Shown: positions 27,271-36,388 of the stretch, in pieces
Numbering within the stretch: the stretch's first letter is position 1
Layout of the letters: every line of letters starts with the position of its first letter
Assembly (NCBI GenBank): GCA_947624485.1
Contig: CANQKM010000005.1
Span: 124,001-188,000, forward strand
Source of the DNA: an uncultured Clostridia bacterium
GTDB lineage: Bacteria > Bacillota > Clostridia > UBA1381
Direction of reading: 5' to 3'
Length of the DNA: 64,000 nucleotides
Made by a program: the position numbers and the translations under genes
The notes under the pieces: generated by a model
Told to the model about the DNA's origin: nothing
Seen by the model: the letters and a program-made list of their open reading frames with translations, nothing else
Database searches by the model: none

Positions 27271-28674
27271 TTACGCGGGATATAATTCCAGCAGGCAGCG
27301 TATCAAGTCGATATCCTTGTCCTTATCCGCCTGCGGCAGGCTGTCAAACGGGACAAGCAGCGTGTGCAGTTTTTTGCTGCTGTCCTTCGGGGCTGACAGC
27401 TTGTCCGAATACTGCCAATGATTCAGATAGTGATACCGACACCAGCGTATATGCTCCATTTCCGCAAGGCTGTCGTCCGGTTCGGTTATTCCCTTTTCTT
27501 TCATAATCAATAAGCGTATCTCATGGTATGACGCCGCTGTTATATTGGAGCCTTTTGTGAAGCTGTCCAGCTTTTTCCATTCGCCTTCCGTATTCTCTTC
27601 CTCGGTTTTATATGCCATCGGACACGTTTGATATTTTACCGCGTATGCGTAGTTTAATTTTTTCGCAGCTTTATATAAGTTATCCGTTTTTACGTTCTCC
27701 TCCGTGAGTATGTCCTCATATTGACCGAAATAATATACCGGTACCGACAGATGAAGATTGGAAACGGTTTTTTCGGGATCAAAACAGTCGATCTCACCGC
27801 CTCGGTACAGTTCCCCGAGACAAAAAAGCAATTCCTCGTTTTGGTCGGTAATTATAACGCGGTCTGTTGAGGCGATCAGATTTATATCCTCGTCCCATTT
27901 GCCGTTATGGTATACGATTTTGTCGCCGTTCATCAGCTCAAGACCGCTGTGAAGATTTTTGTATAAGGTATGATCGCCCCATACGTGATACTCTATGGAT
28001 TGATTTAAGGAATAAATATTTTTCTGAATACCGTATGTAAGAATTTTCTGACCGAGCTGTCCGAAGCCGACAATAGCTATTTTTAATTTCATGCCGCCGC
28101 TGTAATATTTTATGAGATTTCTGTCGATCCAATATCTTTCGGCGATTATTTCGTTTATGTTGAAAAATTTGATATTGTCGTCGTCCGTCCGGAACATGTC
28201 GAGCAGATCCGACTTGCAGTAAACGTTTTTGCCTTTCAGGATACGCTTGTTCCTTTCGTAAAACCGCATATTGTCCTCGTCGTTTGAAAACATTATGACA
28301 TGGTCGGGAAAATTTTTCGCCGCGTTTCCCGAAACGACAATTCCATTTTTTATATTTTTCTCCAAAGCCAAACCCGCTTCGTTATCACAGTATACGGCGG
28401 TCGCTCCGGGGCGCAGGCTCATAAAAAACACCTTGAACGTGCGCGACGCTCTACGCATAACAACCGCAAGTCCGCTTACGGTCATTACCGGAGCAACCAT
28501 TCTGGCAATATAAATCCATATATTTTTGCAGTCGAGGACAGGGCTGAGCACGTAAAGCGAAATCGCCCCGTACAAAGAATCCGCGGCGTTTACTCCGTCC
28601 ACAAAATAATATCCTATAAAAGCCATAATCAGCGGAATAACGAATATGACCGCATACCTAATCTTATTCTTCAT
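27271..28674 (-). CDS. Two-TM / TrkA-N-like / RyR-domain protein
   Basis: 467 residues. The N-terminus has two hydrophobic helices (about 5-25 and 52-75) with a semi-hydrophobic segment between them (ADSLYGAISLYVLS, about 31-44), reminiscent of the helix-pore-helix unit of small K+ channels but without a recognisable TVGYG filter. A first nucleotide-binding-like segment follows from about 90. A Rossmann motif IVGFGQLGQ lies at about 201-209, as in TrkA-N/RCK domains. The C-terminus (about 400-458) matches a RyR domain: SLAEMEHIRWCRYHYLNHWQY, then LHTLLVPFDSLPQADKDKD. It begins only 7 bp after cysE on the same strand, with a weak ribosome site, and ends at a strong terminator. It shares the RyR module with the neighbouring operon. 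Function inferred. Confidence 0.75.
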   Translation of the reverse strand: MKNKIRYAVIFVIPLIMAFIGYYFVDGVNAADSLYGAISLYVLSPVLDCKNIWIYIARMVAPVMTVSGLAVVMRRASRTFKVFFMSLRPGATAVYCDNEAGLALEKNIKNGIVVSGNAAKNFPDHVIMFSNDEDNMRFYERNKRILKGKNVYCKSDLLDMFRTDDDNIKFFNINEIIAERYWIDRNLIKYYSGGMKLKIAIVGFGQLGQKILTYGIQKNIYSLNQSIEYHVWGDHTLYKNLHSGLELMNGDKIVYHNGKWDEDINLIASTDRVIITDQNEELLFCLGELYRGGEIDCFDPEKTVSNLHLSVPVYYFGQYEDILTEENVKTDNLYKAAKKLNYAYAVKYQTCPMAYKTEEENTEGEWKKLDSFTKGSNITAASYHEIRLLIMKEKGITEPDDSLAEMEHIRWCRYHYLNHWQYSDKLSAPKDSSKKLHTLLVPFDSLPQADKDKDIDLIRCLLELYPA

Positions 28675-28681
28675 AATTTTC

Positions 28682-29602
28682 CTATATCACCCAATCCCAT
28701 GTGCCGTCGGTGGGGTTGCCGTTTGTAAATTCAAGCTGGGGGCTGCGGACGCTGACGCGCATACCCTCGCTGACGGAGTTCACGATAAACGCGTTGCCGC
28801 CGATCGTCGCGCCGCTGCCAATCACCGTCTCGCCGCCGAGGATCGTCGTGCCGGAGTAGATCGTCACATTGTCGCCGATCGTCGGGTGGCGCTTTACGCC
28901 CTTAAGCTGCTGTCCCTTGCGCGTCGAAAGCGCGCCGAGCGTTACGCCCTGGTAAATCTTCACGTTATCGCCTATCTCGGTCGTTTCGCCTATTACTATG
29001 CCCGTGCCGTGGTCGATGAAGAAATATTTGCCTATCTTCGCGCCGGGGTGAATATCGATACCCGTTTGGCTGTGCGCGTACTCGGTCATTATGCGCGGTA
29101 TCATCGGGACTTTAAGCTCCCATAATTCGTGAGCTATGCGGTAAACCGTTATAGCGAAAAGCCCGGGGTACGAAAAGATAATCTCGTCCGTGCTGTAGGC
29201 GGCGGGATCGCCGTCGTACGCCGCGCGCACGTCTGTCCGCAGGTACTCGCGGATTTTTGTGAGACGCTCGAGGAATTTATGCACGATCTCGTCCGCTTCC
29301 TTGTTTATCGTGGATTTTTTGCATTCGCTGCACATCTCGATATTGCCCAGAGCCTTCGCGACCTGCTTTTTGAGGTTGTACTGTATAAACTCCAGACGCT
29401 CGCCGACAAGGAATTTTATGTACTCGCTCCGCGCCCTGTTCTCGTCAAAAAAGCCGGGGAAAAGGAGCTTGCGTATTTCCTCCACGACCTCGATAAGCGT
29501 GTCCTTCGCAAGCATATTTTCCGCGTCAATGCGGTTTGTCGTATCGTCGCTCGAATAGCTCGCGACTATGTCGTCCACAAGCTTTTCCGTTTTTTCGTTC
29601 AT
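28682..29602 (-). CDS. cysE: Serine O-acetyltransferase
   Basis: 306 residues, the longer SAT form. An all-helical N-terminal region of about 180 residues is followed by a left-handed beta-helix of hexapeptide repeats including GTGIVIGETTEIGDNVKIYQGVTLGAL, HPTIGDNVTIYSG and GNAFIVNSV. It makes O-acetylserine from serine and acetyl-CoA for cysteine synthesis. The ATG at 29602 is preferred to the one at 29626 because AAGGAAG precedes it at the right distance. The short C-terminal tail ends in WDWVI, with Ile last, as expected if it docks into cysteine synthase. It has a strong promoter upstream. Confidence 0.94.
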   Translation of the reverse strand: MNEKTEKLVDDIVASYSSDDTTNRIDAENMLAKDTLIEVVEEIRKLLFPGFFDENRARSEYIKFLVGERLEFIQYNLKKQVAKALGNIEMCSECKKSTINKEADEIVHKFLERLTKIREYLRTDVRAAYDGDPAAYSTDEIIFSYPGLFAITVYRIAHELWELKVPMIPRIMTEYAHSQTGIDIHPGAKIGKYFFIDHGTGIVIGETTEIGDNVKIYQGVTLGALSTRKGQQLKGVKRHPTIGDNVTIYSGTTILGGETVIGSGATIGGNAFIVNSVSEGMRVSVRSPQLEFTNGNPTDGTWDWVI

Positions 29603-29647
29603 CGCGCTCACTTCCTTACAAAACATATCGTTACATACTATGCTACT

Positions 29648-29676
29648 ATTATAATAAACATTAAATAAAAGGTCAA
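29648..29676 (-). promoter_or_regulatory. Sigma-A promoter of cysE
   Basis: TTGACC and TATAAT with a 17-bp spacer on the minus strand, about 45 bp upstream of the cysE start. It may also drive the TrkA/RyR gene behind cysE. Confidence 0.85.
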
Positions 29677-29696
29677 TAGTTTTTTATACGCAAACA

Positions 29697-29719
29697 GCCG
29701 CCCCGTTTGTCGGAGCGGC
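29697..29719 (-). terminator. Probable terminator of the prsA-like gene
   Basis: A GC-rich 9-bp stem (one G-U-type mismatch, 5-base loop) lies 18 bp after the stop and is followed in the minus direction by TGTTTG, a weak T tract. Confidence 0.6.
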
Positions 29720-29736
29720 GTGTGTGCAATCTCAAA

Positions 29737-30732
29737 TTATTCCGCGGGCGCGGCAGTCGCGTCAGCTGTTGCGGCGGCTACGAGAGCGTCAACTGTCTCG
29801 TCGTTTGTCGTGACGGTGATGTTGTATTCCGCAACCCACTTTTCAAGCTGTTCCTCAAAAAGTCCGTTTTCGGCAACGCTGTCAATATCATCCTTAACGC
29901 TCGAGTACGCTTCCTCGAAATAGTCCGGAGACTCCTCAAGGTCGAGACGCTGTATTACGTGGTAGCCGTAGCTCGTCTTTACGAGCGTGAACTCGCCGGG
30001 CTGAATCGACTTTGTGCCGTCCTCAAATTCCTGCACCATTGTGCCGTCGGTGAATACGTAGCCGTCGGGATTTCCCTCCATACCGGGATCCTCGCCGTAC
30101 TCCTTTACAAGCTCGTCAAAGTTCTCGCCCGCCTGCGCCTTCGCAAGCACCTCTTCGGCTTTTGCCTTTGCCGCCGCGTCGTCGGTGTCGTCGTCAATGG
30201 AGATGAGTACGTGCTTTGCGCGCAGGTAGTGGTTCTTGAAATAGTCGCGCTTTTCGTCGTCGGTAAGCTCGCCCGATTCAAGCTTATCCTTCAGCGCGCT
30301 TGTGTAGTAGCCCATGCTGATTATAACGTCAACGTCCGCCTCTGTAAGACCGTTATCTTCAAGGAACGGCTCGTAATTGTCGCCGTAGCTTTCCTTTATC
30401 TGGTTCTTGTCGTCCTCCATTCCCTTCTGAGCCTCGCCGTCAAGCTCTATTCCCATAGCTTTTGCTACGGCGATGCGCTTAAAGCCCATCTCGGCTTCCT
30501 CGAGCGCCATGTCCTTTGCCCTCGGAGCGTCGTTAAGCTGACCGTTGTACGAGTTGAAAAACAGCGTGAATATACCGCCTGTAACATTTTCCGTGCCGAC
30601 CGTCATTACAACATTGTCCGCGGGTATTGTCTGCTCCGCTTTTTGCTCACTGCCGCCGCCGTTATTCGCTCCGCAGCCTGTCAAAAGAAGCGCGCCCGCT
30701 ATCACAGCCGCAGCCGTTTTCGTAAATTTCAT
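29737..30732 (-). CDS. PrsA-like parvulin peptidyl-prolyl isomerase lipoprotein
   Basis: 331 residues. A signal peptide ends in the lipobox LLTGC, so the mature protein begins at the Cys and is anchored to the outside of the membrane. After a helical chaperone region comes a PpiC (parvulin) domain (about 180-275) with RAKHVLIS at its start and SYGYHVIQRLD at its end. It should help secreted proteins fold. The tail is rich in Ala and Thr. The second of two near-adjacent ATGs is used because AAGGAG is too close to the first. It is the last gene of the pth-mfd series. Confidence 0.9.
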   Translation of the reverse strand: MKFTKTAAAVIAGALLLTGCGANNGGGSEQKAEQTIPADNVVMTVGTENVTGGIFTLFFNSYNGQLNDAPRAKDMALEEAEMGFKRIAVAKAMGIELDGEAQKGMEDDKNQIKESYGDNYEPFLEDNGLTEADVDVIISMGYYTSALKDKLESGELTDDEKRDYFKNHYLRAKHVLISIDDDTDDAAAKAKAEEVLAKAQAGENFDELVKEYGEDPGMEGNPDGYVFTDGTMVQEFEDGTKSIQPGEFTLVKTSYGYHVIQRLDLEESPDYFEEAYSSVKDDIDSVAENGLFEEQLEKWVAEYNITVTTNDETVDALVAAATADATAAPAE

Positions 30733-30775
30733 TTTCATTTCTCCTTATCTTTATTTTTTATATGGGTATTATACA

Positions 30776-33700
30776 CTACTTTTCCGCATTTTGCAATTCT
30801 TTTATCGCAGTTAATAAATTGTTTACAATATTCAAAATCTGCTTATGCTCGCCTTTGAGCGCGTAACCTATCACGGGGCTGTCGCCGGAGTAGAGCTTTA
30901 TGCGTCCCTTGAACATGCCGTCAAGTCCCATTACGAGCCGCGCGTCCACGTACTCCGGCCCGAATTTCAGCATTACGTAGTCGGCGGTCTGGTTTATCTC
31001 GTACACGCCGCACTCCTTCGCCGGAATTTTAAGCGACGCGACCGCGATAATGTTCATCACGGGCGCGGGTATGTCGCCGAAGCGGTCGATAAGCTCGTCC
31101 TCAATCTCGTAACGGTCGTCCTCGCTCTCTATAGCGGCGATTTTCTTGTACATTTCTATTCGTTGGTTGTGGTTCGTTATATATTCCTCGGGGAGGTACG
31201 CGCTGACGCTCACATCGACCGACACATCGCGTTTTTCCTCGGTCTTTACGCCGCGCGCCTCGTCTACGCTCTCCTTTAATATCCGGCAGTACATGTCGTA
31301 GCCGACCGCGTCCATGTGACCGTGCTGCTCCGCGCCCAGAATATTGCCCGCGCCGCGTATTTCAAGGTCGCGCATCGCTATCTTAAAGCCCGAGCCGAAT
31401 TCCGTAAACTCCTTTACGGCGCGCAGCCGCTTTGACGCGACCTCGGACAGTATCATGTCGCGGCGGTACGTGAGGTACGCGTACGCCGCGCGGTTCGAGC
31501 GGCCGACGCGTCCGCGCAGCTGGTAAAGCTGGGCAAGTCCCATTTTGTCGGCGTTTTCTATTATTATCGTGTTCGCGTTCGGTATGTCAAGCCCCGTCTC
31601 TATAATCGTCGTGCAGACAAGCACGTCGGTTTTGCCGCTTACCATGTCGTACATTATATCCTCGAGGCTGTCCTCTTTCATTTTTCCATGCGCGACGGCT
31701 ACCCTTGCGTCGGGGAACTGCGACTGTATCCACTCGGCGCGGCGGTGTATGCCCTGTACGCGGTTGTAGAGGTAAAACACCTGTCCGCCGCGCGAAAGCT
31801 CGCTGCGTATCGCGTCGGTTATTACGGCGGGGTTGTCCTCGAGGACGTACGTCTGGACGGGGTAACGGTTCTCGGGCGGCTCGGTAAGCACGCTCATGTC
31901 GCGCACGCCCGTCATTGCCATGTGGAGCGTGCGCGGTATCGGCGTTGCTGTCATGGTGAGTACGTCGATATTCTTTTTAAGCTCCTTTAGCCGCTCCTTA
32001 TGCTCGACGCCGAAACGCTGTTCCTCGTCTATGATCAAAAGTCCGAGATCCTTAAATTCCAAATCCTTCGACAATATGCGGTGAGTGCCGATTATAATGT
32101 CTATCTCGCCCGTTTTAAGCTGCTTTAATATGCGCTTTTGCTCCGCCTGTGTGCGGAAGCGCGACAGCATTTCGACCTTTATCGGGAAGTTTTCCATGCG
32201 CTTTAGAAATGTTTCATAATGCTGCATCGCGAGTATCGTCGTCGGGCAGAGGTACGCCGCCTGTTTCGAGTCGCTGACGGCTTTGAACGCGGCTCGCAGC
32301 GCCACCTCGGTCTTGCCGAAGCCAACGTCGCCGCAGAGCAGTCTGTCCATCGGCTTTGTGCTTTCCATGTCGGCTTTTACCTCTTCAATCGAGCGAAGCT
32401 GATCCTCTGTTTCCGTGTACTCGAAGGTGTCCTCAAAGTCGCGCTGCCAAGGCGTGTCCGCGCTGAACGCGAAGCCCTTCGCCCTTTCGCGCTCCGCGTA
32501 CAGCGCGACGAGCTTTTTCGCAAGCTCCGCCGTCGACTGCTTTACGCGCTGCTTAGTCTTGCTCCAGTCGCTGCCCCCGAGACGGCTCAAAGTAAGGTGC
32601 TTGCCCTCGCTGCCGACGTACTTGTAGAGCATGTTGAGCTGGTCTATCGGTATATATAAAATGTCCGTACCCTTGTACTGTATTTTAAGGTAGTCCTTCG
32701 TCACGCCGCCGACCGTTATTCTCTGCGTGCCGACGTATTTGCCTATGCCGTGCGTGCGGTGTACAACGTAATCGCCCGCGCTGATGTCGGTGTAGTTCTT
32801 TATGCGGTTAGTGTTGTCAGCCTTGCGGCGCGCGCGGCTCTTTTTCGTCTCAAAAATTTCGCGGTCGCTTACAAGCACAAATTTAAGCTCGGGGTACTCG
32901 AAGCCCTTGCTCATGTCGCCGCGCATTATAACGGTGTCGCCTCGGTAAAATTTCACGTCGGAGCTTTTTTCGTACGCGAATTTCGCGCGTATGTCCCTGT
33001 CCTTCAAAACGCCCGCGAGGTTCTCGCCGCGTCCGCGAGATGCCGCGAGGATCACGACGGTGTAGTTCTGCTCCTGCCACTTTTTAAGGTCGTCGTAGAG
33101 GTATTCTATTTTGCCGTGGAACGAGACGGTCGTTTTCGTCACAAACGTTTCGAGGTGCTTGTATTTAAAATCACACGTAGAATGTGACAGCACGTCGAGA
33201 GCGGCGAGCCGCTTTTCCGACAGTGCCGTCACTATATCACGGTACGGGCGGCAGAATGCGTCCTTTGCTGCGCTCAAAATGTTCTTGTCTTTAAGGTCTG
33301 TTACGCGCTCCGCCATGTCGTGCTCAAAGCTTACGCCGCGCTCGCATATGCGCTTGGGATCTATTATGAACACGAGGTCGTTGCTCTCAAAGTAGTCCGC
33401 GACGGACGGTATTTTATCGTACACGAGCGACACGTACTTGTCGAGCGACGGGAAGTAACGTGTTTCGTTAAGGCTTTCGATGTCGGCGTTCGTCGTTTCA
33501 ATGAAAACGCTCTCGTCGCTCTTTTTGCGCTTCGCGCTTTTTACGCGTTTTTCAAGCTCCAAAATAAGCGCGGCGCGTTTTTCGTCGGTCAGCGTTATCT
33601 CGCCCACCGGCGACACGGTCGCTTCGCTCACCTTGTCGAGCGAGCGCTGCGTGTACACGTCAAACTCCCTGACGGAGTCGGTTTCGTCGTCAAAAAATTC

Positions 33701-34267
33701 CACGCGGTACGGGTTGTCGCAGCCGGGCGGGAACACGTCGAGTATGCCGCCGCGAACCGCGAACTGACCGACGCCCTCAACGGCGTCCTCGCGCGTGTAG
33801 CCCATTATAACAAGACGCTCCGAAAGAGCGTCCAAATCAAATCGCTTCCCTACCTCGAACGTCACGCAGAGGTCTTTAAATTCCTCCTTGTCAGCCGTAA
33901 ACTGCAGCACAGCGTCAAGGCTCGTCACAACGACATAGCCTTTGCCGGAGATAAGTTTACGCAGCACGCTTATACGCGCGTGTTCGTTTTGTCTGCCGGA
34001 CGTTTCAATGTTGTAGAACACGTATTCCTTCGAGGGGAAGTACAGCGCGCTGTCGGTGTAAAGCTGGAGGTCGGAGTACATTTTCCGCGCCTCGGCGTCG
34101 GTGTAGCATATCACGAGCGCGGAAACTCCGAGGTCGCCCGCAAGGGAGCAGATAAGCTGCCCCTGCGCCGACTCCGCAATGCCCGCGACCGATACAGCGC
34201 CTTTGTCTATATTCTCTTTTATGCCGATGTAAGGCTTGTAGTCTGATAAAATGTCGGAAAATTTCAT
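30776..34267 (-). CDS. mfd: Transcription-repair coupling factor Mfd
   Basis: 1163 residues, full length. The UvrB-like N-terminal domains are followed by the RNA-polymerase-interacting domain (DYVVHRTHGIGKYVG, near 510). The superfamily 2 translocase has Walker A LLCGDVGFGKTEVALRAAF, the DEEQRFGVEHKERLK block, TATPIPRTLHMAM and QLRGRVGRSNRAAYAYL, and the TRCF C-terminal domain ends the protein. Mfd removes RNA polymerase stalled at DNA lesions and recruits UvrA. It lies one base from the pth stop and is clearly co-transcribed. Confidence 0.97.
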   Translation of the reverse strand: MKFSDILSDYKPYIGIKENIDKGAVSVAGIAESAQGQLICSLAGDLGVSALVICYTDAEARKMYSDLQLYTDSALYFPSKEYVFYNIETSGRQNEHARISVLRKLISGKGYVVVTSLDAVLQFTADKEEFKDLCVTFEVGKRFDLDALSERLVIMGYTREDAVEGVGQFAVRGGILDVFPPGCDNPYRVEFFDDETDSVREFDVYTQRSLDKVSEATVSPVGEITLTDEKRAALILELEKRVKSAKRKKSDESVFIETTNADIESLNETRYFPSLDKYVSLVYDKIPSVADYFESNDLVFIIDPKRICERGVSFEHDMAERVTDLKDKNILSAAKDAFCRPYRDIVTALSEKRLAALDVLSHSTCDFKYKHLETFVTKTTVSFHGKIEYLYDDLKKWQEQNYTVVILAASRGRGENLAGVLKDRDIRAKFAYEKSSDVKFYRGDTVIMRGDMSKGFEYPELKFVLVSDREIFETKKSRARRKADNTNRIKNYTDISAGDYVVHRTHGIGKYVGTQRITVGGVTKDYLKIQYKGTDILYIPIDQLNMLYKYVGSEGKHLTLSRLGGSDWSKTKQRVKQSTAELAKKLVALYAERERAKGFAFSADTPWQRDFEDTFEYTETEDQLRSIEEVKADMESTKPMDRLLCGDVGFGKTEVALRAAFKAVSDSKQAAYLCPTTILAMQHYETFLKRMENFPIKVEMLSRFRTQAEQKRILKQLKTGEIDIIIGTHRILSKDLEFKDLGLLIIDEEQRFGVEHKERLKELKKNIDVLTMTATPIPRTLHMAMTGVRDMSVLTEPPENRYPVQTYVLEDNPAVITDAIRSELSRGGQVFYLYNRVQGIHRRAEWIQSQFPDARVAVAHGKMKEDSLEDIMYDMVSGKTDVLVCTTIIETGLDIPNANTIIIENADKMGLAQLYQLRGRVGRSNRAAYAYLTYRRDMILSEVASKRLRAVKEFTEFGSGFKIAMRDLEIRGAGNILGAEQHGHMDAVGYDMYCRILKESVDEARGVKTEEKRDVSVDVSVSAYLPEEYITNHNQRIEMYKKIAAIESEDDRYEIEDELIDRFGDIPAPVMNIIAVASLKIPAKECGVYEINQTADYVMLKFGPEYVDARLVMGLDGMFKGRIKLYSGDSPVIGYALKGEHKQILNIVNNLLTAIKELQNAEK

Positions 34268-34268
34268 G

Positions 34269-34835
34269 TTATTTACCGTTAAACTTGTTCATCGCGCTTT
34301 CCGCGCCGTTTTTGATGATTTCCTCGACCGCGCCGCACGCCCTTATTATAGCGTCCTCCATTACGGGTATCTCGTCCTTTGCAAAGCGTCCCAGCACGTA
34401 ATCGGCAAGATCGCCGCCCTCGCGCTTCGGCGCGCCCACGCCCATTTTGACGCGCGGAAACTCGTCGCTGCCGAGCAGGTAGATTATGGATTTAAGCCCG
34501 TTGTGACCGCCCGCGCTGCCCTTTGCGCGCACTCTTATTCTGCCCGTTTCGAGAGAAATGTCGTCGTTTATCACTATTATACGCTCCGGCGGCACTTTGT
34601 AAAACCGCGCTGTTTCAGCGACGCTCTCGCCGCTTAAATTCATGTACGTCTGCGGCTTTACGAGGTATACCTTCTCCCCCGCGATGCTGCCCTCGCCGTA
34701 CACGGATTTGAATTTGAGCTTCTTTATTTTTATGCCGTGCTTGCCGGCGATGTAGTCTATCGTGTGGAAACCGATGTTGTGGCGCGTCATGTCGTATTGC
34801 GCGCCCGGATTGCCGAGACCGACTATGATATACAT
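34269..34835 (-). CDS. pth: Peptidyl-tRNA hydrolase
   Basis: 188 residues, the standard length. The N-terminal IVGLGNPGAQYDMTRHNIGF carries the catalytic His, and KPQTYMNLSGESV, DDISLETGRIRVR and GSAGGHNGLKSI are further family blocks. It releases tRNA from peptidyl-tRNA that has dropped off the ribosome. The frame is open further upstream into a repeat element, but the ATG at 34835 after GGAGGAAA begins the conserved protein. Confidence 0.96.
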   Translation of the reverse strand: MYIIVGLGNPGAQYDMTRHNIGFHTIDYIAGKHGIKIKKLKFKSVYGEGSIAGEKVYLVKPQTYMNLSGESVAETARFYKVPPERIIVINDDISLETGRIRVRAKGSAGGHNGLKSIIYLLGSDEFPRVKMGVGAPKREGGDLADYVLGRFAKDEIPVMEDAIIRACGAVEEIIKNGAESAMNKFNGK

Positions 34836-34878
34836 TCGCGATGTTTCCTCCTTGTGGATTGTGTTGGATTGACATAGT

Positions 34879-34998
34879 GAGGCCCCCTTGTTAAAGGGGG
34901 CTGTCACGCGGAGCGTGACTGGGGGATTCCTTCTATATTTTTACAATGAATCCCTCCACCGCCTTCGGCGGTCCCCCTCCCTTTGACAAGGGAAGCTA
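34879..34998. repeat. A-type intergenic hairpin repeat (pth/glmU gap)
   Basis: One A module: CCCCCTTGTTAAAGGGGG, a GTCACGCGGAGCGTGAC stem, a short AT-rich spacer, a CCGCCTTCGGCGG stem, and CCCTTTGACAAGGG. It lies about 20 bp upstream of the pth ribosome site. Confidence 0.87.
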
Positions 34999-35012
34999 AC
35001 GGCGAGTGGCTC

Positions 35013-36377
35013 TCACTCTCCGCGTTTATCCTTCCATGTGTTTTTATTTATCTGGCGCTGTCTTGCAATCGCGAGGGCGTTATCGGGGATGTCGTCGGTA
35101 ATCGTCGAACCCGCGGCGATATATGCGCCGTCACCGACGCTGACGGGCGAAACGAGGTTGGTATTGCAGCCGATAAAGCAGTCGTCGCCTATCGTCGTGC
35201 GGAATTTCTTTTTGCCGTCGTAATTGCACGTAACAGTGCCGCAGCCGAAGTTTACGCGCTCGCCCACGTCGCTGTCGCCGATGTATGTGAGGTGCGATAT
35301 TTTCGTGCCGCTGCCTATGGTAGAGTTCTTGACCTCGACAAAATCGCCGACCTTCACGTTGTCGCCGACGACGCAGTTCGGGCGCACGTAAGCGAACGGT
35401 CCGACTTTCGTGTTTCTGCCTATTTTTGAGTTCAAGATTACGGAGCTTAAAATATGCGCTCCACCGCATATCTCGGAATTATCAACGGTCGTCGTGCCGC
35501 CTATATAGCAGCCTTCGCCTATCACCGTGCCGCTCTTTATCGTAACGCAGCCGTCTATCTCGGTGTCCGCGCCTATAGTTACGCCGTCCTCGATACAAAC
35601 GCTGTCAATATCGCGTATCGTCACGCCCGCGCGCATGTGCTTTTCGTTTATGCGGCGGCGCATTATTTTTTCAGCCTCGTAAAGCTGCACTCTGTCGTTT
35701 ATGCCGCGTATCTCGTCGTTGTCGGCTATGGCGTACCCGCCGACCTTCTCACCCGCCGCAAGGAGTATCTCAAGCGTGTCGGTGAGGTAGTACTCGCCCT
35801 GCGCGTTGTTCGGCGTGAGCTTTGTGAGCGCGTACGCGAGAGACTGCGCGTCAAACACGTACATGCCGGAGTTTACCTCGTTTATCTTCTTTTCCTCGTC
35901 TGTCGCGTCCTTCTGCTCGACGATTTTTTTTACGCCGCCGTCCGCACCGCGTACTATTCTGCCGTAACCGGTCGCGTCGGGGAGTATGGCTGTTATGACG
36001 GTTGCCTTGTTGCCGCTTGTTCTGTGGTATTCCACCGCGTCCTTTATCGCGCCGGCTGTCACGAGCGGAGTGTCGCCGTTTAAAATCACTATCTCACCGT
36101 CCGCGCTTTTTATAAAGTCTGTCGCCTGCATTACGGCATGACCTGTACCCTTCTGCTCCGCCTGAAGCGCGTATTCGCACGCGCCGCCGAGCGTTTCCTT
36201 TACCATGTCGGCGCAGTGTCCGACAACGGCGCACACCTTGTCCGCGCCCGCCGCTTTCGACGCGTCAATTACCCACATCGTGAGCGGTTTGCCGCATACC
36301 GTGTGTATTACCTTCGGGCGGCTCGATTTCATTCTCGTACCCATGCCGGCCGCCAAAATCAGTGTTGAAAAGCTCAT
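35013..36377 (-). CDS. glmU: Bifunctional GlcNAc-1-phosphate uridyltransferase / glucosamine-1-phosphate acetyltransferase
   Basis: 454 residues, complete. The N-terminal pyrophosphorylase domain (about 1-230) has LILAAGMGTRMKS and the QAEQKGTGHAV and LNGDTPL blocks. The C-terminal left-handed beta-helix acetyltransferase (about 250-454) has many hexapeptide repeats and the SDVGERVNFGCGTVTCNYDG active-site region. It makes UDP-GlcNAc, the substrate for the TagO and WecB homologues elsewhere in the window and for peptidoglycan. The start follows AAGGAGG. It lies 11 bp after ribF. Confidence 0.97.
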   Translation of the reverse strand: MSFSTLILAAGMGTRMKSSRPKVIHTVCGKPLTMWVIDASKAAGADKVCAVVGHCADMVKETLGGACEYALQAEQKGTGHAVMQATDFIKSADGEIVILNGDTPLVTAGAIKDAVEYHRTSGNKATVITAILPDATGYGRIVRGADGGVKKIVEQKDATDEEKKINEVNSGMYVFDAQSLAYALTKLTPNNAQGEYYLTDTLEILLAAGEKVGGYAIADNDEIRGINDRVQLYEAEKIMRRRINEKHMRAGVTIRDIDSVCIEDGVTIGADTEIDGCVTIKSGTVIGEGCYIGGTTTVDNSEICGGAHILSSVILNSKIGRNTKVGPFAYVRPNCVVGDNVKVGDFVEVKNSTIGSGTKISHLTYIGDSDVGERVNFGCGTVTCNYDGKKKFRTTIGDDCFIGCNTNLVSPVSVGDGAYIAAGSTITDDIPDNALAIARQRQINKNTWKDKRGE

Positions 36378-36388
36378 GTTTATCCTCC

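Noticed and set aside
29707-30858. Plus-strand open frame of 383 codons opposite the prsA-like gene
   Set aside because: Antisense to a complete lipoprotein gene with signal peptide and parvulin motifs; composition is that of a shadow frame.
32219-34246. Several long plus-strand frames inside mfd
   Set aside because: All opposite conserved helicase motifs and without ribosome sites.
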